Shown piece after piece: positions 47,850-59,059 of a stretch of 64,000 nucleotides of DNA. The stretch lies in assembly GCA_024811115.1 (NCBI GenBank), contig JAKOGH010000096.1, positions 1 to 64,000 on the forward strand, written 5' to 3'. Origin of the DNA: Terana coerulea (taxonomy: Eukaryota; Basidiomycota; Agaricomycetes; Polyporales; Phanerochaetaceae). A program made the position numbers and the translations under genes. Below the pieces are notes generated by a model that made no database searches, was not told the DNA's origin, and was given only the letters and a program-made list of their open reading frames with translations. Every line of letters begins with the position of its first letter. The stretch's first letter is position 1.

Positions 47850-49233
47850 TCACTGAGCCTCCTGCGACTTGATGATCGCGTCGACCTGAGGGCGGATGCT
47901 AGCCAGCATGTCCGTAATCGTCTGCTTGGGCTTCCAGCCGATGGACCTCGACCGGTTGCCAGCAGCCCGAGAGTTGCTGCCGACCAGGAAGTTGCCAACA
48001 TCCTGCACACAGAAGACTGTCAGCATTAACCCTTGCATGCATCGGCAAAGCCAGCGTACCTCGGATGGGAAGAACTTGGCCAGCTCCTCCGAGGTGTACG
48101 ACGTCGGCTCCGGGCTCTTGCCGAGACCCTTCTCGTGCAGGACCTTGGCGATCTCGCTCGTCAGCTCGAACCACGAATACGTGCCATTTTCGCCGATGTA
48201 GTAGCCCTCGCGGCCGTGCCCAAGGATGTTGCCCGACTTAGTCACGGCTTCGTACACAATAATGTACAGGTCCGCCGCTGTAGCAAAGTCAGCCTTCTTG
48301 AGGAGTAGGTGTACTACGGTGACGAGGACTTACTGTCATCAATGCTCACGCTGTTCCATACCGAAAGCCCCTTGCCCACCACGGCACCCTGGCCTCGGGC
48401 GAGCGCAGTCTTGATAAGCGCGGGGATTTGGATGGAGAAGAGGCTTTGTATGCCTGCATCGACGAACGGGCCTGACGGGAGGCCGTAGACGGTAGACGGA
48501 AGAATGATGTAGCTCTTCACATGGCCTGTGTGGATAACCGTAAGTCTCAGATCATGCAGAACGAGGGTGCGCACTGCGACGCACCTTGCTTGTCCGCTGC
48601 CACGATCTCCTTGTCAATTGCACGGAAGAAAGCTTCGTCGGCCACGGTCTCGATTTGGTCGGCGTTCAGATCGTCGTACACCAGGTCACGCGGGTGCATG
48701 CCCTTCGCCGGGCTGGCAAAGGTACCAGTTCCAGACTGTACAGCCACATTGAGCATGAACTTCAAGGCCCTCTTAGAATAAATCTCACCGTGTGAATCAG
48801 GATGGGAGCCTTTCCCGTGGCCTCAAACCGCCTCTTGGTTCCCCTCAGAAGCGCTTGCATGACTGGCACATCAATGCCATGGGTCTAAGGCATTGCGTCA
48901 GTAAGACCGCTATAACGCCAAATGCGTCGGCTTACGATTGAGAAAACGATATCCGCCTTTGACACGAGGTCCTCGAGCAGCTGGTGGTCCGTGACGGAGC
49001 CTATGGCATACTTGACGCCGTGCTTCTCAAGTACCTTGGCCTTGCTCTCCGACCGCTGGAGAACAGTGATGTCCAGAGACTTGGCGGAAGGGTGGGCGAG
49101 GAGGCGAGCAAGGACAGAGCCTCCGATGTAGCCTACAGAAGTTTCGGGTGTTAGTATGCTCGATCCCCACGAGAATGCTGTACTGCATACCTGTGGCACC
49201 GAGGAAGAGAACGGGGGTCTTGTTGGCAGACAT
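47850..49233 (-). CDS. NmrA-like / atypical SDR NAD(P)-binding protein, copy C (intact)
   Basis: Same seven-exon structure as copies A and B with no frame break: the C runs that are short in copy A are full length here. Rossmann motif GATG|YIGGSV across the first intron, then YIILPSTVYG, GREGYYIGENG and a C-terminal helix KQTITDMLASIRPQ. The flanks and 5' end agree with copy A; the last exons agree with copy B. The ATG at 49233 follows a TATA box at 49320-49326; an ATG at 49380 is also in frame. Confidence 0.88.
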
Positions 49234-49540
49234 CGTTGTAGAAGTGGAAGAATGCGAGGATGATCTAGTGGTGAGTGTTTGAGTAGGAGTGCTTGTTACA
49301 GAGACCAGACGAGGACGAGTTATATACCTCTTGAAGAAGCCGCTCACTCGGTTCAAGATCTTGGAGGATTCTGCCTTCATTGGTGTTGTTGTTTGAGAAG
49401 TCGGCCAATGACTAAGAGTTAGTGGATGTTGAGCAATTCATTATCCTCTGTGCTTCTATAGCTGGCGTCAAAGGCCGATGGCGGACGTGACAAACAAGAC
49501 GTCGAAGGTTCGACCTCCTGCTGAAGGCAGAGCAGAAGCC

Positions 49541-49940
49541 CCCGACTCGGATGGCGAGCATGACATACCCCGCATTAATGTGTGAGGATTCTGCGACCTA
49601 ACCGATGGAACTGATCAGCGGGTTGTCTCTCTACTGTCCTGGCGGAAGGTCGTATCCCAATGCTTCACCTCTCGCGAGTCGGCTGGGTGATTAATCAGCA
49701 CCTCGAGTCGGTGCAGAAATCTGCGGTATCATGGTTTGTATGCACGATTCGACGAGCCTGCCTCTTTGCGTGCTCACAGCACATCTATAACATAGTGAAT
49801 AGATGTCGTTAGACTTTTTATTCTGCTCGACTCACCCACAACCGTGGTGGTAATTGGGTGACTTCCGTTTCCACGCGACTCCGAGTCGGACGCTCAGCGC
49901 TCGCTTGCGGCGAAGCGCCCACGAATTATTGACCGCGGGA
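49541..49940. promoter_or_regulatory. CGACTCG-type motif cluster upstream of SDR copy C
   Basis: Motifs at about 49543, 49674, 49704, 49827 and the near-palindrome at 49876-49889 mirror those at 643-990. Confidence 0.5.
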
Positions 49941-51699
49941 ATCTTAAAGTTTAAAGTGCTTGGATAGAGTGTACAGGTGCCCAAATATCAATAGTTGTAC
50001 ACCCCAAAAACCTAAACGTAAAACGTATGGATAGGATATGATTTTGTTGACAGGCTGCTTGGTTATGAGCCGTATCAGAGCTCGCCGCTCCGATGCCAAC
50101 TTGAAGTGCTCATTTATCTGGTCGAATATAATTTAATCTATGGTACTGGCCCGCACGAGAACCGTGACACTGGACCGTTACCTGGGAGCTTACCGAGACA
50201 ACTGCACGAGTGCCCTGATCAGCTATCTTTCAAACTTGGAAGGTTACTCAGGCAACAAACCTTCAAACCTTCATGCGCCAGTGGTCAATTCGCGTAAGTA
50301 TCCGCCGGATTCATGTCGTTACTGAGTCTCTCCTCAGCGACCCCCAATGGTCCGAGTCCAGCTGCAACCTTTGCTTGTATATCGTCAGCTACGGAGACTA
50401 GGCTTACGTGCGCAGTACTGAGTGTTCGCTCAAATGTCGAGTCAGGATGAGATGGACAGGAGCATTCGTTGTGCGTCGGTACAACATTCAGCGATTCTTT
50501 GTTATACTTCATATACGTTCCTATATCCCACATACCCCTCAAGCATCCCAGTAATCGCAACACATTCACTTTTTACGCATGCTCCACGACTCCTGATCCT
50601 ACTGCAAGACCTACTGGCGTAAAGTCAGCGACATGAGCGCGCTGTACTATGAGCACCCACATTTCACTTCTCTGAAAGCTCACGGAGCACTGGAGCTGCT
50701 TTCAGGAGTCGCAGATCTCGACCCCGGATGGAGTACGGCGTAGAGGTGAATTGTAGCCGTCAGATCAAAGGACCTCTGCTGGAGGTTGGGACATGTGAAC
50801 ACTGAGGTTCCTTTGCCAATGCGGCAGACCCAAGACTCGGCAGGGGGTCCCCTTCGCATCCAAGAGTGACATCGCACCGAGCCCGTGGCATCTGCTCAGC
50901 GCTGAGGGGCTCGACACCGACATCATTTGACACGACTCTCTTCGTCGTGCTATGTACTTCCTGCGGTGGTCCGAAAGCAAGGTACCGGGCATCGACAGTC
51001 GCAGATGTTGCCGGTGCAGACGACGGGGTCGCACCGGGTTCCGAGCGCGACTGCTGGAACTGGACGGGGACGCCATGAACCAAGCCACAGCCTGGACACT
51101 TTGCGTTGAGGACGAGGGTGCAATTAGGTTAGTGGGAATGCACCCATTGGTTATGGGAGTAGGTAGGAGCATAGTGGCACAAATGCTGACATCCTGTCTG
51201 TGAGATCAACATCCGATCGAACAGGAGATAAACAAAGACGCACCTCGCCGCCCGTAGCTGAGCAAGTTGCACACATCGATAGAGAGTAGGGAGTTGCTGA
51301 GAGCGGTGATTCTGAGACGTCTTCGCTACGCCAGCTGTTGTCTGCTCAGCTAGCGGTGCTTCTCTCTGATTTTATACCCCTGGAGGGCGTCGACTTTGGA
51401 GCCTGAGCGAAGATTATACGAATCAGTTCGGCATTCGCACCACAATGAGAGCGACAGAACATCACCAAAAAGGGTATAAAGGCCTGCAAGTTACGGCGCG
51501 CCGGAATCCTTTGGTAGAATTAGCGGTGTTTGAGAACGACCCATACTCAAACGAGGCTGCGAACGAGCGATGAACGCGAGCGACAAAATGGACACGCTGG
51601 ACAATATAACTTTAAGTGTATCGTTGAAAAGATCTATAAGGGGTTGATATGAAATCTGGTCAGCATGAATGGCAGCACGGAGGACGGCTCCAACACCGA

Positions 51700-52290
51700 C
51701 TGATTTTCCGTCTTTGGGAATACCACGCCAGGCGGTGAACCAGCACGTACTAGCTGAGAGAATCCAACGCTCTGCGCTACGAATCATCGTCCACATGATC
51801 ATCCTGAGATGCCTGGAGATATCAAGGGCTGAATGCTCTGCACCAGGTGGCGAGAATGAGGAAAGCTTCGCGGCTAATAACGGCGGCCCGACTCGATAGC
51901 GTGATGTCCGTACAGGGTCTATACAGAGTTCATATAATCCATGAAGAGCAGTGACTGTACAACAGAGTATTGTAAGAAGATGGCTGGGGGCACTTACCTG
52001 TAGAGAAGATGAAGCGCGATAAGGTTGGGCACGACGTTCGGTGTGGTATAAAATACAACGTGCCAACATTGAGATATTCGAGAGTAACGGACGTGCGCGC
52101 ACGATTGACCGTCTCCTGAGTCAGGATCCCTACATTGTAAGTCTAATAAGCCCAGACAACGCAAACCTCGTCCTACACTTCTCCTTGAGGCAGATACAAC
52201 TGAACCTTTCCAGCGATTGACTGGTAATTACATCGGACGAAGTCACGTCGATGGACCCCGCGAAGTCAATCCGCTCCACCTGCCGCCCAT
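51700..52290. repeat. Diverged two-copy repeat, copy 2
   Basis: Aligns with 45300-45902 in direct orientation. It continues past the point (about 52280) where copy 1 is cut by the inverted-repeat junction. Confidence 0.7.
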
Positions 52291-52333
52291 CGCATGTACT
52301 GGCAGGGCACTTCACCTTCACAATCATCACGCA
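52130..52333 (-). other. Possible C-terminal exon of an unrecognised Cys-containing protein
   Basis: The minus-strand frame reads VERIDFAGSIDVTSS, then CICLKEKCRTRFALSG, ending RLTM at a stop. Copy 1 reads RLDFAHSIDASSS, then CICLKEKCRANFALSG, ending KLNM in the same frame. Differences fall mostly at codon third positions or are conservative, which argues that this strand and frame were translated. Upstream exons could not be assembled. Confidence 0.4.
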
Positions 52334-54274
52334 GTCGGAAAGGATACAGGTATTGGGTTCCCCAGGGGACTAAGATAAGGCCAAAGTTAGCTGCTAGCAA
52401 TGGATGTGCCGCTCCAGAAGGGTACGTACGGCTTCGGGCACGAGCCTCGTTTTAGCGGACAGGGCGGCGGAAGTGAACGTGAGCGTCCGCTTGCATTTAG
52501 TGCAAGCTCCTTCGGCAAGCTTCAGCGACGTGCTGGTGACCGTTTGGGATTTCTGCTGAGGCGGGGGTCTTCCGCATCGATGGGGAGTCATCGAAGTCAA
52601 TCGCCGCTTCGAGCGATTTCTTGGAGCTATCGCAATTGTACGGACACCAGATTTTCACTCGCAGGGCGTTGACGAGAACGCAGGTCGACGGCTAGAGAGG
52701 GTGACCGTGGTCAGTGACATTGTGAAAAAGCTAGTGCCTCCGAGTCTCGACGTACAGCCATGCGGGATAGGTAAGCCGGTGGTTGAAGACGAGCCAGAGA
52801 CAAGCAAGCGGATGTCTGTGGAAAAACTGGCGGGCAGGCCTGCGTTATATGTGTGAGTCGGGCGTCATACGAATGGGAATGATATGTCCAACGGCCGTGT
52901 CGGCGTCGTCGTATAAGGACTAAACAGCCACAGGCCCGAGTTCCGGTATGTCTCGTGTGTTCAGGAGCGGAAAGTTGTGTCGCTGCTGAGACCTGCGGAG
53001 GGCGTGACCTGAGCAAAGGGCCCAAGGTCCAGATGACTGGAAGTGCCAGCATTTCTTGTGTTGTATCAACGAGAACCGAATGCTGGTGTTCGCGAACGCA
53101 ACATAGGGCCATCTCCGAGTCCTGCCGTCATCTGCCGCTGCAGGATGTTGACTTGAACGCCTTGGGGCATGTCATGGCTACCACACCTTAGTAGCACAAC
53201 ACTAGAAAGGAGGCTGCCTGGCTATTACATAAGAGGTAGCTCAACCATATGAAAGACCCAGAGTGTATATAAACTACTGACCAGGTTTGTGCAGCATTTT
53301 TTCGTCGCCGAGAGGTATCGGAGTGTTGGATGCACGTATAGATATCCAGCATCCGCACACACGGTGAATGTGTAAACCTCCCGTATGACGATGCAATGCC
53401 ATCCTGTGAAGGACAGTTCCGATGGCAGTGAAAGGCACCTATACATCCCGAAAACGCATAGTACTCCCACAATCATGGACCCTTTCCAAACCCTTTCCAC
53501 ATGAGACTCGCATGCAGATAGGGTGCAGTGTTCTTGCGATATGAGATCATTGCGCCGCAGAAACAACGGCTTCCAGTGGGAGAAAGCAGCTGTGGTTGGA
53601 GTTTGTGCAGGCTCGAGGCAACGTCGGATGACAAGCGAACCGCAACACTGGAGGCCCGACGCCGCCACGTGGTGCAAAAGCGCTCGCTTGTGGCGAGAGT
53701 TGACTCTTTCAGACAAATGGCTTGTACCTCCTCTTAGTGCTCTCACGGCGTCAACGCTAACTGGTAGCTACCCAGTCAGTCAGCAAGCGGAAGCAATTAC
53801 AAGGGGACAATATGTACAACAGAATCATTGCAAGGTAAAGTATGTAAATAAAAACCCAAGCGGAGACAGATGCAGACATGTCAAAGACAGAACTTGGTAA
53901 CGAACGTGAATCGGTGTGAGGTGTGTATGTATGCGAGCGTGCGCGGTGATGGCGGGGTATTGGTGTGCGGCTCCGACAGAAACTAATCAATGAAGTCAGA
54001 ACGCAAGGGGGGTTATAGGTGTCACTGAATGAGAACGCAAGAAATGCAAGGTGCGATGAGATAGCAGCGAGGAAGGGAAAGCAGGCGTGAATGCATCAAT
54101 ATCTCATGCAAGTGGAGAAGCAGCGAGTCGGCCGTAGAGACAGATGATATGAAGCAAGCAAGAATGGAGAAATAAACCGAGGCAGAAACTGTACAGTAGC
54201 ATCAAGCCAAGCAACCCGACCAAGCAACCAATCCCAATCCCAACCCTTCTCCCTCCTAGCGTATAAATGGATGT

Positions 54275-57200
54275 TCAGTACGGCGTCCGCGAGAGGCTCG
54301 ACTGGCTCAGGCGCTGCGTCTCCGAGATGTTCGTCGTGATGCGCCGGATCGCCTCCTTCTCGCGCTCGATGTGCTGCGCCAGCATCCCGTCGAACTGCAG
54401 CAGGCTCTCCCGCTGGGGCATCCGCGGCACATGCCTCGCGCCTGCATGCCGCACGGAACCCTCACCGTCGCTCGCCACCGGCCTGCCCGCGCCGCCACGT
54501 GTGCGCTCGCGCCCCGGCCCATGCCGTGAGCTGGGGCCCACGACGGGCAGGCTCGAGATGCCGACGTAGTCCGACTCGTCGCGCTCGCGGCTCTTCGCGC
54601 GGCGGGGCAGCGGCGGGAAGAGCGGGCCCTTCAAGCCCTTCTTCCAACGCGAGGCGGGCGCGTGCTTTGGCGCAATGTACCCTACGGGCAGGCGGCGGTC
54701 GGGCACGTCGAACGACGGGAACAGCGCAGGGTTCGAGTTCGACGAGGAGGATGTCTCGATTTGTGGTGAGGAGTGGTTGCCCAGACGCATGAACGACGGC
54801 CGCGGCGCGCGCATAGAGCTCCGTGAAGATGCAGTACTTGAGCGGGAGCCGCTTGCAGGCAAACGGGACGCGGATGAGGAGCTCTGGCGGGAGCTGGGAC
54901 GCCCCGTCGAGGAAACACTCTTCCGCGGGTCGTCTCCTAGTAGCTGCAGAGCCTTGCTTGGCACATGCCGCGGCACGCTCGGCGGAGGCGGTGGTGGCGG
55001 CGGGGCCGGGGCGGGTAAAGCCGCGTGCACCTGAGGCAGCGGGCGGCTGGTCAAGCACGCTGCCGAAGTCCGTCTCGTCACTCGACTCATCACTCTCATC
55101 CTCCGATGTCTCGAGGTCGTCCATCGCGTTTTGCTGTATCATATCAAAGAATGCGGTAGGTGAAGCGGGTGCAGGCGCGGAATGGATCGCCTGCGCGACG
55201 AACTCAGGCGGAATGAGCAAATGCGAAAGACGGGCGCTCATTCTACGCCGTTCCGAGAGTGACATGTGTGATTGCGAGGACGACGAGTACGGCGATGATG
55301 GCGGGTAGGTGAGCGTCGAGCGGGGAGAGAGCTCGTCCTGTACGACACTCCTCGGCGTCGTTGCGTCGGAGTCTGGTTCTTCCCGGGCAGTGTGCAGCGG
55401 CAAAGAAGATTGCGACTGTGACGATCGGTTTGATGACGTCGAGGGGCGGAAGACCGGTTTTGGAGCAACAGTGCGGGGCGGGGGAGGGAGAATGGTCGTT
55501 GCCGCTGCGGCCGACGTTCTCGGGGGTGGGGACGTGACCCCTTGTCTTGGCGCACTGGGGCTCGCACTTGCAGAGGGCGCAGGAGACGGAGTACCTACGG
55601 CGCCTACGTAACTTCGCCTGAAGAGCAGAGGAGAAGGGGATCGATAGCTGCCAAAGACGCCATCCCCGAACGCAGAAGCCGTAGGGGATGCGTTCCCGCA
55701 CTCGGACATAGATGGACGTCCGACGGTAGGAATGGTAAGACTCATAGAGGGCCTTGGCTCGTCGTCGATGTCGTGGTCCATAGGCGTCACATACGAGAGG
55801 TCATCGTCGTCCGTGTACGTACTAGCGCGCATGCTGTTGAGCGAGCGACGAGTCAATGTTGAATGCGGCCGGGCAGAATCACTCGCAGGCTCGTGAATGG
55901 CAGGTGGAGGCGACACAATACCGAGACGCTGATAAATGGACATAGGCCCTGGCGGCGGAGTCATCACTAGTGCTTCCCGGGCATCGTCGTGCAAGCCAGG
56001 CGAGGACATGACCTTCCGGATAGTATGCATCGAGTCGCGAGCTTGCTCGGGAGAGGTAGCGCCAGCTCTCGTCGCCTCACTTACGGACATAGACATCTGT
56101 GGGTGAGACAACTGCCTACGGAATGGCGGAGGTGTCAGAGCAGACGTAGTTGCTGGTGTTTCGGCCCGTTTCCACAGGGTCTCCGCAAACGATAGTCCTG
56201 GAGACTTGGGCACAAAACCAGGAGACGAAGGCTCGCCCGAGTGTAGCGCGAGCAAGGCGGATAGCGGACTTAATGACCGTGTCGCGTCGTCTCTATCTGC
56301 AGCCACTTTTGTCGGGACCAGAATCTTCTGACCAATGAACTGCCTAGCCTTGGGAGTTGGCGGTGAGGCTGGCACTTGCTCCCCCTCTTTAGGCTTCCCT
56401 GAATCATTTGAGTGGGCGGACTTTGGTGAGAGCGGCGCTTTCGGGCTTGGAGACATATCCAGGAACGAGCTTTGCGGAGACTCGTTGAGCGACAGACTGA
56501 CTGCCTCCTGTAAAATGGCCTTCCTCCATGTTTCCTCCTCACTGCTCATGGACCACATACCGGGGCTGGGCGGTAGATGATCGGCGAGAAGATCTGCGCC
56601 GACGGACTCACCAGGGCTAAGACCGTGCAGCGCAGATGTCTGGACAGCTAACGGATAGCCTGCGGGGGCGGCGGAAGATCCACTGCATCCGTTGGGTCAA
56701 CCACGTCGTCAAAGCTATCCGGAGCGTTGCTCTTGGTTTTGCGCCCGTCTCCGCGAAGCTTCAGTTCCCGTTCAGCTTGCTTGGCGGCTTCGATGAGATC
56801 GTCCATTCGCTCACGGAGAACAACAACTCTGCTCGCTGGTGGTTGGTGGAATGTTGAAAATGGCTGATCCAGCGGAGTCTGCGGTGAGGAGTGAGACTGC
56901 TGTCGTGCAACGAAACCGCCAGCTGTCGTCGAGTCAGATGTCGTTCTAAGGATCGGCGGTTTTGACGCATCAGGAGGTGGAGAGGGTGCTATTGGGGTAG
57001 TAGGCTTCGACTTTGACTTGCCCATACGGAAAAAGTCAAGGAAAGCAGGCGTCGATGCCTTCGCATTTCTCAGATCTGCCTGGGGTTTCAATGGTGCCAA
57101 AGAGAGCGGGGAGGGTTTTGAGTGAGCGGGAGGAAGGAAGTAGCTGTTATTGACCAGCAAGCGTAACCGGTACGAGACATCGTCGACGTCAAAATCAGCC

Positions 57201-58020
57201 CCGCTGTGCACCAGGACGTCGCCGGGGAAGGGAGGCTTCTTGGACGCATCTGCGCCAAAGTACGACTCGGTCGTGGTGGACTGAGGGTACAGAGAGGTGG
57301 AGCTGGAGATGACCGAGTCACGGAAGTGTTGAGAGTGGGGGACATAGTTGCTGGGGCGGGCAAACGGGTTGTCAAAGGGACCCGTTGGTGTCCTTGGGCT
57401 TGCGATGGACGACTCATCGGAGGAGCCAGTCGCGGCGCGAAATGCACTTCTTGGTAGACTCATACCGCGTGTTCTTGCCTTGGGCTGCATAAAATCATGT
57501 TTAACCGCCAAAACACGAAATGATTTTCTTGGGACGTACATGTCGTGTGGACCCCTCCGCCTTGGGCTGCCTTTCTCTAGCCTCTCGTGGTACGTCGCGT
57601 ATGTGCACCGTACTCCATGCACGCTCCCTCCTTGGTGGTGGCACCTGCAGCACCTGAGCGGTCTCCTGCGATGGCCTTGCCGTCGACGATCCTTGCTCTT
57701 GGGAAGGGGTCGGTGGTGGTGGGATGGCAGGTTGGGATTGGACGGCGTTCACGCTGTCAAGTCCCTGCGTCAAAGCAGATGAGATCAACCCGACATTTTG
57801 ACAGACATCAAACATACCACGCCGCTGCGCGTGCACCCTGGGTTGTGGCCGGACCTGTGCTCTTCCCCCGTTGCCCAACGACGGTCGATGCCCGAGCGCG
57901 GGTGCGCGACCTGCGCCGAAGTGATGCGCCGCTTGCTACCGAATTATTGCTTGCTATAGAATTTGAACGAGTGGGGATGGGCAGAGCGGGAAGGACGACG
58001 GGGGCCGCAGGCTGGGCCAT
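54275..58020 (-). CDS. Large Ser/Pro-rich protein of unknown function
   Basis: A low-complexity protein of about 1,150 residues with no recognised domain. Exon 1 starts MAQPAAPVVLPALPIPTRSN at 58020; the next exons cover about 57770-57540 and 57480-54275. A short helix (VVLRERMDDLIEAAKQAERE, about 56830-56770) and a C-terminal amphipathic helix (MLAQHIEREKEAIRRITTNI) are the only ordered parts; WRKAILQEAVSLSLNES (about 56520) may be a third. Many SP/TP sites suggest phosphorylation. Frames change at the G run at 56664-56668 and near 55030, where a polyproline tract follows; both are likely base errors or a missed intron. Its start faces the ERG28 gene across 316 bases. Confidence 0.62.
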
Positions 58021-58336
58021 CGAGGCCTATGAAGGTTGCATCCAACGTCGAAGACGACGACCGACTCGCTTCGCCCACTGGCGTCTGTTCTTCCATCAGA
58101 GCGATCACTGCTCAACGCTTGACCATTTATAGCAGCTAATTACCTCAAATGCTAGGCGTCTGTGTTAATTTGTAGGGATATGTACTAATATTGCTGAGCG
58201 CCGGAATATAGTCACGAGAGTCTTCCAAGTAAGATTGGGCGCGTATTATTTGATCCAAATCATGCCATAAAGCTGTGGGCAGACATGATTAGCGCCGATC
58301 TCAGGTTCGCTCACGCGACAGCAGCCAGCGCATCCT
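58021..58336. promoter_or_regulatory. Divergent promoter region, Ser/Pro-rich gene / ERG28
   Basis: A 316-base gap between two divergent starts. No distinctive element was recognised. Confidence 0.4.
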
Positions 58337-59059
58337 ATGTCTGTCTCGAACATCTGGCATTCCGTCCAATCCTGTGAGCTTCAATCTCGTATTTATGTCT
58401 TGCTTATCCTGAGCTCTCTGCCATAGACCTTCCACAGGGAGAAGGCCTTTTGCCCAAATGGATTCTCTTCGTTGCTGCCGCGGCGGTCTTCAACACCGTC
58501 CAGAACTTCATAACCACCAAATTGACGCGGAGACTGTACAATAACTTCAGCAGCAGTGGTTAGTCTTTCTCGCAACATTCACATGACTTATCTCACTTTG
58601 CGTAGTCACCCCTCTCCAGGCCCGCACCTTTGCTGTATGGACGCTGATGAGCGCAGTCGTCCGAGGCTATGCTGCATACAATATTCATGATAAAACGTGC
58701 GTCCTTTCCCTCACTAGCCTGCGAACACTACCGCTTACCGCGTTATGCCCGAAATGCACAGTATATACGACATGACACTGCTCAGCTTCCTCATTGCCTT
58801 CGGGCACTTCAGTTCTGAAATTCTGGTCTTCAGAACCGCCAAAATAGCACCGCCTGTCATGAGTCCGGTCATCGTCTCCTGTACGTACTCGTCTTCTATA
58901 TCCGCTGAGGCGACTAGAAGGGTACTCACTGCACCGTTTTCCCTCGATATGCATTGTTGCCCTGAAACGGTCAATTCCGGTCACACGTACGCTCGCACCT
59001 GTTTAGCGGTGTCCCTGCTCTGGATGATCCGCCAGTACGACTACTACGTCAAGGCATAG
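58337..59059 (+). CDS. ERG28: Ergosterol biosynthesis scaffold protein Erg28
   Basis: An ER membrane scaffold that tethers the sterol C-4 demethylation enzymes. Five exons join in frame with clean GT-AG introns: 58337-58373, 58427-58558, 58606-58696, 58762-58880 and 59007-59059, giving about 143 residues, the family length. Landmarks are LPKWILFVAAAAVFNTVQ (TM1), ARTFAVWTLMSAVVRGYAAY (TM2), MTLLSFLIAFGHFSSEILVF (TM3), the APPVMSPVIVS loop and a last segment ending RQYDYYVKA. No frame break. Confidence 0.92.

Larger units (their letters stand above)
45897..50531. repeat. Right arm of 4.7 kb inverted repeat
   Basis: Reverse match of 1-4683; whether the match continues past 50531 cannot be seen because the left partner lies outside the window. 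It carries, in order, the cerato-platanin exon, a decayed cerato-platanin copy, the F-box relic and an intact SDR gene. Confidence 0.93.
50532..54274. other. 3.7 kb gene-poor stretch
   Basis: Contains repeat copy 2 (51700-52290) and the coding-like minus-strand segment at 52130-52333. Open frames at 50760-51172, 52711-53112 and 53225-53746 overlap others on the opposite strand and show no domain. The 3' UTR of the Ser/Pro-rich gene probably occupies the last part. Confidence 0.45.
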
